Shown: positions 33,930 through 41,010 of the stretch, one piece after another | How the letters are laid out: the number at the start of each line of letters is the position of its first letter | Numbering within the stretch: the stretch's first letter is position 1 | Assembly: GCF_009687845.1 (NCBI RefSeq) | Contig: NZ_BLAD01000035.1 | Coordinates: 100,576 to 148,370 of the forward strand | Length of the DNA stretch: 47,795 nucleotides | Source: Acrocarpospora corrugata | Lineage (GTDB): Bacteria; Actinomycetota; Actinomycetes; Streptosporangiales; Streptosporangiaceae | Direction of reading: 5' to 3' | Made by a program: the position numbers and the translations under genes | Notes under the pieces: generated by a model | Databases searched by the model: none | The model's input: only the letters and a program-made list of their open reading frames with translations | Told to the model about the DNA's origin: nothing

Positions 33930-34694
33930 ATGCGGCGCGTCGCGGAGCGGGGAACGTGGCTGGCCATTGGGGCCATGGCGGGGTTGCTGGCCGGAGGGGC
34001 CGGGGTGGCGGTGGCCGTAACTGAGGCGCGGGACCTTCAGATCGTGGCCTGCGTCGGGCCGGACGGCGTGCTGCGCCTTCCGGGTGATTCGGGTGAGACC
34101 TCGCTGGCGACGGGCAGGCCGGTGCCGTGGCCGACGTCCGGCCCGGTCGGGCGATGCCCGGTGGGTCACCGCGAGCTGACGTGGAACGAGACGGGACCGA
34201 TCGGTCCTGTCGGCCCGCAGGGAGCCATCGGCGAGGCCGGTCCCGCTGGTTCCAGAGGCGAGACCGGCGCGGCCGGCGAAAAGGGCGCTGCGGGAGAAAA
34301 GGGCGCTGCGGGGGAGAAGGGCTCAACCGGGGAGCGAGGACCGGTCGGGCCTCAGGGTCCGGCTGGGGAGAAGGGTCCTGCCGGGCCGCAGGGCCAGACC
34401 GGGCCCGCTGGTCCCGCCGGTCTCACCGGGCTGGAGCGGATCACCAACGTCCGCACCTTCCCGCCGGGGAACGGCGGCAGCGGCCCGACCACCTGCCCGG
34501 CCGGGAAGTTCCTGGTGAGCGGCAGCCACCGGGTCGACTCCTACGATCTGATCAACCCCAACGACATCATGTGGGGCCAGGCCATGAACGCCCGGGGCGG
34601 CGCGCTGGACGACTCCTACGGATTCGTCCTGCCGGAGAACAAGAGCCACCGGGACATCAAGGTCACGATCACCATCCTCTGCGCCCAAGCCTGA
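33930..34694 (+). CDS. Secreted collagen-like protein
   Basis: The 254-residue protein has a hydrophobic export segment (about residues 9-30) and a short N-terminal domain with two Cys. From residue 89 to about 167 there are 26 uninterrupted Gly-X-Y triplets (GPI GPV GPQ GAI ... GAA GEK GAA GEK ... GPA GLT), a bacterial collagen triple helix. Charged GEK/GER triplets alternate with GP triplets, which stabilises a helix without hydroxyproline. The C-terminal globular domain (168-254) has two Cys and may trimerise or bind a ligand. The GAAGGGGGAT ribosome site precedes the ATG. Role inferred: extracellular adhesion or hyphal surface structure. Confidence 0.88.
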   Translation: MRRVAERGTWLAIGAMAGLLAGGAGVAVAVTEARDLQIVACVGPDGVLRLPGDSGETSLATGRPVPWPTSGPVGRCPVGHRELTWNETGPIGPVGPQGAIGEAGPAGSRGETGAAGEKGAAGEKGAAGEKGSTGERGPVGPQGPAGEKGPAGPQGQTGPAGPAGLTGLERITNVRTFPPGNGGSGPTTCPAGKFLVSGSHRVDSYDLINPNDIMWGQAMNARGGALDDSYGFVLPENKSHRDIKVTITILCAQA

Positions 34695-34779
34695 CCCTCA
34701 CCCACCCGCCGAGGCGGCCACTCGTTCACGAGCCGGCCGCCCGGCCCCGGAGTTACACGACCCGGCCGTCGGAATGGGT

Positions 34780-34918
34780 GAGTCGGCCGTTCGGCCGTGA
34801 TGCGCGAGCTGGCCGTTCGGCCGTGGGTCAGGGCGAGTTGGCTGTCCGGCCGTGATGCGCGAGTCGGCGGTCTGGCCGTGGGACAGCGCGAGCCGGCCGT
34901 CCGGCCGTAGGGATTGAC
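34780..34918. repeat. Alternating 26/29-bp tandem repeat (gene-free 34695-35032)
   Basis: Units starting GAG(T/C)(C/T)GGC begin at 34780, 34806, 34835, 34861 and 34890. The spacing alternates exactly 26, 29, 26, 29, giving a 55-bp higher-order period. The short unit ends GTGATGCGC, the long one GTGGG(T/A)CAG(G/C)GC. Each carries a GGCCGTTCGGCC-like near-palindrome. Degenerate units extend left to about 34730. No coding potential is seen. The tract separates the collagen-like and GH43 genes. Confidence 0.85.
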
Positions 34919-35032
34919 AGGCGTATCGCCTCGCGTTACGAATACGGCCGAACCTCCAAATCACCACGGCGTCTCGGTGGTGGTGAATGTTAGCGCAAAC
35001 ATTCTCCTCAGTCCCAGGACAAGGACAGTCCC

Positions 35033-36397
35033 ATGCGCGATCCCAGGAGTCACCGGCCCCGGAACACCGCAGCCGGGAGGGTCCTCGCCGTCACCCTCGC
35101 GCTGTTCGTCGCGGGCATCCTCCACCCCGTCGCCGCCCACGCCGCCGGGCCGGTCCCGCACTACCTGATGACCGCGTTCACCAACAGCAGCGAGTCGAAC
35201 ATGTACGTCTACGACTCGTTCAACGCCACCAACTACAACCTGGTCCGGGCCAACGCGTACACCCCGCCATCAGGCCTGATCCGCGACCCGAGCGTGATCC
35301 GGCACACCGACGGCTACTACTACCTCGTCTACACCACCAACTGGACCGGCAACACGATCGGCTTCGCGCGCAGCGCCGACTCGGTCAGCTGGACGTTCCT
35401 GCGCAACGTCGTCGTCGGCCTCAACGGCGCCACCGGCAGCACCTGGGCGCCTGAATGGTTCAAGGATTCCGACGGCAGCGTCCACGTAATCTTCTCCGCG
35501 TCCACGACCGGTACGGCGGGTCAGTTTCGCCCCTACCGGATCACCGCCACCAACACCGCGCTGTCGACCTGGACCGCGCCGGTCGCACTGGGCATCCCGG
35601 CCAACTACATCGACAGCTTCGTGGTCAAAGTCGGCGGGACGTACCACAACTTCCTCAAGAACGAGACGAGCAAATACATCGAACACGCCACCGCCATCTC
35701 GCTGACCGGGCCCTGGCAGTTCGTCGGGACCGGGAACTGGGCGGGCTGGGGCTCCGGACTCGAAGGGCCGGCCTTGACGCGGCTGCCCGACGGCCGTTGG
35801 CGGCTGTACTTCGACAACTACACCGGCGGCCGGTACTACTACGCCGACAGCACCAACCTGTCATCCTTCGGCGGACGCGTTGAACTGTCCGGCCTGTCCG
35901 GCGTCGCCAGGCACTTCACCGTCCTGCGCGAGGACGTCGGCGACACCACGGCCGTCCTCACCGGCAACCGGTCCCTGCGATCGGCCAACTTCCCTGACCG
36001 CTACCTGCGCCACCGGAGCAACCTGGCCTACATCGACCCGCTCAGCGCCACCAGCCCGCTCGCCGACCGCCAGAGCGCGACCTTCACCGTCTCCGCCGGA
36101 CTCGCCAACTCCGGCTGCTACTCCTTCCAGTCGGTGAACACACCCGGCTACTACCTGCGCCACTCCAACATGGCCCTCACCCTCCAGCGCGACGACGGAT
36201 CCGCGCTCTTCAAGGGCGACGCCACCTTCTGCGGCCGGACCGGCCTCGCGGGCGGCGGCACGACCTCCTTCGAGTCCTACAACCTCCCCGGCCGCTACCT
36301 GCGCCACTACAACTACGCGATGCGCCTCGACCTGAGGGAGTCCACTTCGGTGTTCGCCTCGGACTCCTCCTTCACGGTGACCTCACCGCTGGCCTGA
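35033..36397 (+). CDS. Secreted GH43-like glycosidase with AbfB (CBM42) domain
   Basis: The 454-residue protein has a twin-basic signal peptide (residues 1-38, ending HAAG) and a five-bladed propeller of the GH43 type (about 45-300). Candidate acids are Asp in IRDPSVIRHTDGYYYLVYT, Asp in WFKDSDGSVHVIFSAS and Glu in GLEGPALTRLPDG. A C-terminal AbfB/CBM42 beta-trefoil (about 315-454) has three repeats of the type FPDRYLRHRSNLAYID / TPGYYLRHSNMAL / LPGRYLRHYNYAMRLD, which bind arabinose side chains. It probably releases arabinofuranosyl residues from plant arabinan or arabinoxylan outside the cell. Confidence 0.87.
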   Translation: MRDPRSHRPRNTAAGRVLAVTLALFVAGILHPVAAHAAGPVPHYLMTAFTNSSESNMYVYDSFNATNYNLVRANAYTPPSGLIRDPSVIRHTDGYYYLVYTTNWTGNTIGFARSADSVSWTFLRNVVVGLNGATGSTWAPEWFKDSDGSVHVIFSASTTGTAGQFRPYRITATNTALSTWTAPVALGIPANYIDSFVVKVGGTYHNFLKNETSKYIEHATAISLTGPWQFVGTGNWAGWGSGLEGPALTRLPDGRWRLYFDNYTGGRYYYADSTNLSSFGGRVELSGLSGVARHFTVLREDVGDTTAVLTGNRSLRSANFPDRYLRHRSNLAYIDPLSATSPLADRQSATFTVSAGLANSGCYSFQSVNTPGYYLRHSNMALTLQRDDGSALFKGDATFCGRTGLAGGGTTSFESYNLPGRYLRHYNYAMRLDLRESTSVFASDSSFTVTSPLA

Positions 36398-36621
36398 CCC
36401 CGCCGAAAGACGAGTCCCCCTCCCGCCGCAAGGCCGGATGGGTGGACGCTCCCGCCGCCAGGCCGTCCCCCTCCCGTCGCCAGGCCGCCTCCCTGTTCGG
36501 CGCCCTTCTGATCCTGCTGCCGCCCGGTTACGGTCACCGCTCTTGGGCGGGATCGTGCCGGGGCTGGCGCTCATCTCCGGTGCCTGTGCTCGGGCTTGGC
36601 TGAAGCGCGAGCGTTGCGAGG

Positions 36622-37284
36622 TCAGCTTGCGGAGGGCCGCTGCGTGGCGTCGCGGCGCAGGCCGTCGAGGAGGACGGCGACGATGCGCTGGTTGTACCCG
36701 GGCGGGCGCCCGGGTACGGGCTGGCACAGCTGAGTGAGGGCGTGCAGGAGATCCTCGGCGCTGATGTCATCGCGAACCGCGCCGTCGGCCACCGCAGCGT
36801 CGAGCATCGCCGCGAGAGCGGGGCCGAGCCGCTCCAGGAAATAGCCGGGCAGCCCCTCGAACGCCGGATCACCCGAGTGCAGTGCTGAGGCGAGTCCGCG
36901 CTTGGTCGCGAGCAGTTCGGTGAACCGGTGGATCCACTTGATGAGCGCTTCCGCCGGCTTGTGCTCGGCACTCAGCGCGGGGCCCGCGTCGGCGACGGCG
37001 TCGATCCCGCTCTCCACCACGGCTTTGACCAGGTCAGAGCGCTGCGGGAAATGCCGGTAGAGCGTGCCGACCCCTACGCCGGCCAGGTCGGTGATCTCCT
37101 TCGCCGGCGCGTCCACGCCGGAGGTGGCGAAGACGGTTCTGGCGGCCTCGACCAAAGCGTCGACGTTGCGTCGCGCGTCGGCGCGCCGCCGCCGTGCCGG
37201 TTCGCCGCCGCCCGGTTCGCCGCCGCCCGGCTCTGCGGAGCCGGGCGAGGAGACTCCGGCCGGCGTTCTGTTCTGAGACACCAC
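36622..37284 (-). CDS. TetR-family regulator
   Basis: The 220-residue protein has an unusual N-terminal Gly/Pro/Glu extension that includes a tandem GGGEP GGGEP (from a 15-bp DNA duplication at 37200-37229). The TetR helix-turn-helix follows (RNVDALVEAARTVFATSG...EITDLAGVGVGTLYRHFPQRSDLVKAV) and then a ligand-binding domain of the SbtR-like C-terminal type. The start is GTG with AGGGGG upstream. It is divergent from an aldo/keto reductase gene and the gap holds two identical palindromes, so it is almost certainly a local repressor. Confidence 0.88.
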   Translation of the reverse strand: MVSQNRTPAGVSSPGSAEPGGGEPGGGEPARRRRADARRNVDALVEAARTVFATSGVDAPAKEITDLAGVGVGTLYRHFPQRSDLVKAVVESGIDAVADAGPALSAEHKPAEALIKWIHRFTELLATKRGLASALHSGDPAFEGLPGYFLERLGPALAAMLDAAVADGAVRDDISAEDLLHALTQLCQPVPGRPPGYNQRIVAVLLDGLRRDATQRPSAS

Positions 37285-37305
37285 ATCACCCCCTGCTTGC
37301 GTAAC

Positions 37306-37357
37306 CGGAAAAGCTTTCCGTATAGTTCGGGAAAGATGGTTCCGGAAAGATTTTCCG
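37306..37357. promoter_or_regulatory. Pair of identical TetR-type operators
   Basis: CGGAAA-N3-TTTCCG occurs perfectly at 37306-37320 and 37343-37357, with centres 37 bp apart. A half-preserved copy (CGGGAAAGATGGTTCCG, 37328-37344) lies between them. They sit in the 128-bp gap between the divergent TetR and aldo/keto reductase genes. This is a self-consistent operator set for the TetR protein. Confidence 0.8.
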
Positions 37358-37412
37358 TTTATCGCAGAGTAGCGGCATCCACCCGGTGCCGACCACCACA
37401 GGGAGAGATTCC

Positions 37413-38432
37413 ATGCAGTACCGCACCCTCGGCCGGACCGGCATCCAGGTCAGCCCCTACGCCCTCGGCACCCTGATGTTCGCCACCGCCATGGGCAACA
37501 CCCCCCAGGACTCGGCCCGCATCATCCACAGGGCGCTGGAGGCCGGCATCAACTTCCTCGACACCGCCGACGCCTACGGCGACTCCGAGGACGTCCTCGG
37601 CAAGGCCCTGGAAGGGCGCCGCGACGACGTCGTGCTCGCCACCAAGTTCAGCCGCCCGACCGGGCAGGACCCCAACCACCAGGGCGCCTCACGGCGCTGG
37701 ATCGTCACCGCCGTGGAGAACTCACTGCGCCGCCTGCGGACCGACCGCATCGACCTCTACCAACTCCACCGCCCCGACCCCCGCACCGACATCGAGGAAA
37801 CCCTCTCCGCGCTCACCGACCTGATCCGCGCCGGCAAGATCCGCGCGATCGGCACCTCCCAGGCCCCCGCCTCCGACATCGTCGAAGCTCAGTGGGTCGC
37901 CGAACGGCGGGGCCTGGCGCGATTCCACACCGAGCAGCCGGCCTACTCCATCCTCAACCGCGGCATCGAACGCGAGATCCTGCCCACCATCCAGCGCTTC
38001 GGCATGGGCGCCCTGGTGTGGGGTCCCCTCGGCCAGGGACTGCTCACGGGCCGCGTCCGCAAGAACCAGGGCAACGACCTACGGCGCGCCGGCCTGTTCC
38101 AGCATCTCAACGACGAGCGCCGCCTCGACGCGGTCGAAAAGCTCGTCCCCCTCGCCGCGGAGGCAGGACTGCCCATGACCCACCTCGCGATGGCCTTCAC
38201 CATCGCCCACCCCGGCGTCACCAGCGCACTGATCGGCGTCCGCACCATGGACCACCTCGATAGCCTGCTCACCGGCCTGGACCTCACCCTCACCGACGAC
38301 ATCCTCGACCGCATCGACGAGATCGTCCCTCCCGGCACCGACATCGGCGCCCTCGACCAGGCATACCAGCCCCCAGCCCTGGCCACCCCGAGCCTGCGCC
38401 GCCGCCTCCCGGCCGCCCGCGGCGCAGCCTGA
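37413..38432 (+). CDS. Aldo/keto reductase
   Basis: The 339-residue product is an NADP(H)-dependent (beta/alpha)8-barrel reductase. The catalytic tetrad is visible: Asp and Tyr in FLDTADAYGDSED, Lys in VLATKFS and His in LYQLHRPDP. The C-terminal cofactor loop reads TSALIGVRTMDHL. The length and closeness to YajO/AKR11-12-type enzymes suggest reduction of small aldehydes or ketones. GGGAGAG lies 6 nt before the ATG. It is likely derepressed through the divergent TetR gene. Confidence 0.9.
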   Translation: MQYRTLGRTGIQVSPYALGTLMFATAMGNTPQDSARIIHRALEAGINFLDTADAYGDSEDVLGKALEGRRDDVVLATKFSRPTGQDPNHQGASRRWIVTAVENSLRRLRTDRIDLYQLHRPDPRTDIEETLSALTDLIRAGKIRAIGTSQAPASDIVEAQWVAERRGLARFHTEQPAYSILNRGIEREILPTIQRFGMGALVWGPLGQGLLTGRVRKNQGNDLRRAGLFQHLNDERRLDAVEKLVPLAAEAGLPMTHLAMAFTIAHPGVTSALIGVRTMDHLDSLLTGLDLTLTDDILDRIDEIVPPGTDIGALDQAYQPPALATPSLRRRLPAARGAA

Positions 38433-38510
38433 CCACAGATCCCGCGCATCAGCATCAGAAGGTTCCGACCGCGCATCGGATGAGGGCGAGAGCGCGTCCC
38501 AGGGGAGAGG

Positions 38511-38794
38511 CGGGTCAGCTGCCGCCCGAGGCTGGGGTCACCGGGTCACCGGGTCAGCTGCCGCCCGCCAGAGGCCGAGCCCATCGGGTGAGCTGCCGCC
38601 CGCCAGACGCTGAGGTCATCGGGTGAGCTGTCAATCGCTAGAGGCCGAGCTCATCGGGTCAGTTGTCGCCCGCCAGAGGCCGAGTTCACCGGGTGAGCTG
38701 TCAATCGCTAGAGGCCGAGCTCATCGGGTCAGTTGTCGCCCGCCAGAGGCCGAGTTCACCGGGTGAGCTGTCGCCCGCCCGCGACGGACAGGAT
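38511..38794. repeat. 35-bp tandem repeat derived from the SDR 3' end (gene-free 38433-38755)
   Basis: Eight units beginning CGGGT(G/C)AG(C/T)TG start at 38511, 38550, 38585, 38620, 38655, 38690, 38725 and 38760: one step of 39 bp, then six of exactly 35 bp. Blocks 38620-38689 and 38690-38759 are identical over 70 bp. The last unit is the C-terminal coding end (AGGRQLTR, stop) of the minus-strand SDR gene, so the array consists of copies of that gene's tail and following bases. No gene lies in the array; upstream 38433-38510 shows nothing. Confidence 0.9.
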
Positions 38795-39514
38795 TTCGCC
38801 GTTGACGTGGCCGTTGGCGGCTGAGCCGAGGTAGGCGACCGCGGACGCGACGTCTTCGGGGGTGCAGATGCGGCCCGTCGGCGTCTGCGCTGACTCGGCG
38901 TCGATGGCGCTTTGTCCGAATCCGGGTGTGTTCAGCGCGCGGTCGGTCAGGGTGAAGCCCGGTCTGACGACGTTGGTGAGGATGCCGTGCCGGGCTTCCC
39001 GGACGGCGAGGACTTTCGCGGCCGTCTCCAGCGCGCCCTTGACGGCGGGGTACGCCATGGCGGCGGGCATCGGCTGGTCGACCACGTCGGATGAGATCAG
39101 GACCAGCCGTCCCCAGCCGGCGCTCCGCATTCCGGGCAGGACGGAATCGATCATCGAGAGCGTTCCGGCGGCGTTGGCGGTGAAGCTGGCGGTCAGGATG
39201 TCCCATGTGTCCGGCTCTCTCGGTGGCCAGGAGACCGCGTTCGCGACGAGGACGGCGATGGGACCGAGCTCGCGTTCGACCTGCCGTAGGGCCGCCTGGG
39301 TTGATTCATGGTCGCTCAGATCGATCTGCACCTCCACGGCCTTTCCGCCGGCTTCGGTGATCGAGTCGACGACCGTACGGGCCTGGGCCTGGTTCTGGTG
39401 CCAGCCCGCGGCGACCCGCGCGCCCTCCGACGCGAACGCGCCGGCTATGGCGCGGCCGATCGCGCCGGACGCTCCGGTGACCAGCACGACGCGACCGTCG
39501 AGTCCGAGATCCAT
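38756..39514 (-). CDS. SDR-family oxidoreductase
   Basis: A 252-residue classical SDR: VTGASGAIGRAIAGAFASEGARVAAGWH, a middle NAVSWPP segment where NNAG is usual (here VANAV), Ser in LVLISSDVV and a catalytic Tyr in AMAYPAVKGALE (Tyr-x3-Lys). The C-terminal signature GHVNGEILSVAGG is typical of FabG-like ketoreductases. The ATG at 39514 follows GGAGGAG. The frame remains open upstream, but that part covers the operator region. It is divergent from a MarR gene with a dyad in the gap. Its stop codon lies inside the 35-bp repeat. Confidence 0.87.
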   Translation of the reverse strand: MDLGLDGRVVLVTGASGAIGRAIAGAFASEGARVAAGWHQNQAQARTVVDSITEAGGKAVEVQIDLSDHESTQAALRQVERELGPIAVLVANAVSWPPREPDTWDILTASFTANAAGTLSMIDSVLPGMRSAGWGRLVLISSDVVDQPMPAAMAYPAVKGALETAAKVLAVREARHGILTNVVRPGFTLTDRALNTPGFGQSAIDAESAQTPTGRICTPEDVASAVAYLGSAANGHVNGEILSVAGGRQLTR

Positions 39515-39524
39515 CGCTCCTCCA

Positions 39525-39555
39525 ATAGTTAGCCGACTATCTATTAGCCGACTAT
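39525..39555. promoter_or_regulatory. Dyad/direct repeat between SDR and MarR genes
   Basis: ATAGT-N6-ACTAT (39525-39540) is a perfect dyad, and TAGCCGACTAT occurs twice 15 bp apart (39530, 39545), followed by ATATAC. The 61-bp gap between the divergent genes is almost wholly made of these elements, which also must hold both promoters. A MarR dimer site is the natural reading. Confidence 0.65.
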
Positions 39556-39575
39556 ATACCCGATAGGATGGAGGC

Positions 39576-40037
39576 GTGGAAGCCGCCGAGGTGATGCGCG
39601 TCAACCGGGCGCTGAACAAGATGAGCAAGCTCTACCGCGCCGCCAAGGCGCGCAAGCTCGCGGCGCTCGGGCTGCACCCGGGCCAGGATGTGCTGCTGTG
39701 GCTCCTGGCTCAGCGGCCCGACGGGATGACGGTCTCCGAACTCGCGGCGAGCATCGGCATCGAACCCCCGACCGCGACCCGCAGCCTCGCCCGGCTGGAG
39801 GCCGGCGGCTGGTTCCGCCGGGAACCGGTGGCTTCGGACCGCCGCCAGGTGCGCATCGTCGTCACCGACGCGGGGCAACGATTGGTGCCGGGAATCGAGC
39901 GTGCCTGGGCGGAACTCGCCGAAGAGGTGATTGGCGAGGTGAGCGAGGACCAGCGCGAGACCGTGGTCACCGTCCTCGAACAGGCCAACGACCGCCTGCG
40001 CGCTCTCGTCGACGAAGCCGTACTGACCGAGGAGTGA
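39576..40037 (+). CDS. MarR-family regulator
   Basis: The 153-residue winged-helix protein has an N-terminal dimer helix, LHPGQDVLLWLLAQRPDGMTVSELAASIGIEPPTATRSLARLEAGGWFRREPVASDRRQVRIVVTDAGQRL (helix-turn-helix and wing with the DxRxxxxxLT pattern), and a C-terminal helical arm. The start is GTG with GGATGGAGG upstream. It probably represses the divergent SDR gene, and the phosphotransferase gene follows 4 nt after its stop as an operon partner. Confidence 0.9.
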   Translation: MEAAEVMRVNRALNKMSKLYRAAKARKLAALGLHPGQDVLLWLLAQRPDGMTVSELAASIGIEPPTATRSLARLEAGGWFRREPVASDRRQVRIVVTDAGQRLVPGIERAWAELAEEVIGEVSEDQRETVVTVLEQANDRLRALVDEAVLTEE

Positions 40038-40041
40038 CACC

Positions 40042-40902
40042 GTGGCGTATGGGAGTGTTCATGACGTCGTCTCCGCTCACCTGCCCGGCTACCGGATCGA
40101 CTCGGTGGCGCTGCTCGGCGAGGGCGAGGACAACATCGCCTACGAGGTCAACGGTGAGTTGATCGTGCGCTTCGCCAAGGAGCCCGATCCCGCGGAGCGA
40201 GCCGCGCGGGTGACCGGCGAGGCTCGCCTGCTCGCGGTCGTGGCGGAGATTTCGCCGCTGCCGGTCCCCGAACCGGCTTTCACCGTCGCGGAACAGGGCT
40301 GCCTGGCCTACTTCAAACTGCCCGGCCTGCCACTGATCGACGCACCCGCGGAACGACGCTCGGTCCGCGGCATCGCCGGCGCGCTCGGTGAGCTGCTCGC
40401 CGCACTGCACCGGGTTCCGGTCGCGCGAGTGGCCGGCCTGGTGGACACCGACGACCAGCCGAAGGAGTTATGGCTGAGCGAGGCCGCGGACACCTACGCG
40501 GTCGCGGTGGAGCGAATGCCGCCGGCGCACCGCCCGGTCGTGGAGGCGTTCCTCGGCGCGCCACCCCCGTCTGACGGGTACGCGCAGGCGTTCTCCCACA
40601 ACGACCTCGGAATCGAACATGTCCTCGTCGACCCCGCCGCGTGGACGGTGACCGGCGTCATCGACTGGAGCGACGCCGCGATCGTCGACCCCGCCTATGA
40701 CTTCGGCCTCCTCTACCGCGACCTCGGCCCCGCCGCCCTCCGCGAGGCCCTGAACGCCTACGGGACCGACGACGGGGAGGCGCGCGCGATCTTCTACGCC
40801 AGGTGCAGCGTCCTCGAAGACATGGCCTACGGGATCGAGACAGGCCAGGACAAATACCTAGATAAGAGCCTTGCCGCACTCAAATGGTTGTTTCCAGCGT
40901 AG
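40042..40902 (+). CDS. Aminoglycoside-phosphotransferase-like kinase
   Basis: The 286-residue product has the APH/choline kinase fold: LLGEGEDNIAYEVNGELIVRFAK (nucleotide loop and Lys), the catalytic loop FSHNDLGIEHVLVD (catalytic Asp present; the usual downstream Asn is His) and GVIDWSDAAIVDPAYDF (metal-binding Asp). It phosphorylates a hydroxyl of an unknown small molecule. Resistance to a drug is possible, but self-metabolism is equally likely. The start is GTG 4 nt after the MarR stop, co-transcribed. Confidence 0.85.
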   Translation: MAYGSVHDVVSAHLPGYRIDSVALLGEGEDNIAYEVNGELIVRFAKEPDPAERAARVTGEARLLAVVAEISPLPVPEPAFTVAEQGCLAYFKLPGLPLIDAPAERRSVRGIAGALGELLAALHRVPVARVAGLVDTDDQPKELWLSEAADTYAVAVERMPPAHRPVVEAFLGAPPPSDGYAQAFSHNDLGIEHVLVDPAAWTVTGVIDWSDAAIVDPAYDFGLLYRDLGPAALREALNAYGTDDGEARAIFYARCSVLEDMAYGIETGQDKYLDKSLAALKWLFPA

Positions 40903-41010
40903 TGCTGAATGTGCCCTGCGGATCACACATATGATCACACGGCGACTGCCGATACTCCCCCAAATGCGCATCGTCAATCCGGCGATGTCGTCCTGCTTCT
41001 GGGGGAATCC

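Noticed and set aside
33700-33976. Minus-strand open frames in the repeat tract upstream of the collagen-like gene
   Set aside because: Arg/Pro/Ala-rich translations over tandem repeats and over the start of a clear plus-strand gene, with no domain or ribosome site.
34780-34918. CRISPR or REP-element array
   Set aside because: There are no spacers of unique sequence, and no cas genes occur in the window. It fits a dimeric minisatellite better.
38511-38794. CRISPR-like array
   Set aside because: Units are directly adjacent 35-bp repeats without unique spacers, and the last unit is the end of a coding gene.
40042-40902. Calling the phosphotransferase an antibiotic resistance gene
   Set aside because: The APH fold alone does not show the substrate. 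The catalytic loop has His in place of the usual Asn and no known resistance subfamily motif was recognised.
40909-41010. Upstream ATG start for the peptidase-like protein
   Set aside because: It would put 34 polar residues before the signal peptide, which would then not be N-terminal. TTG 41011 has a strong GGGGGAA ribosome site.
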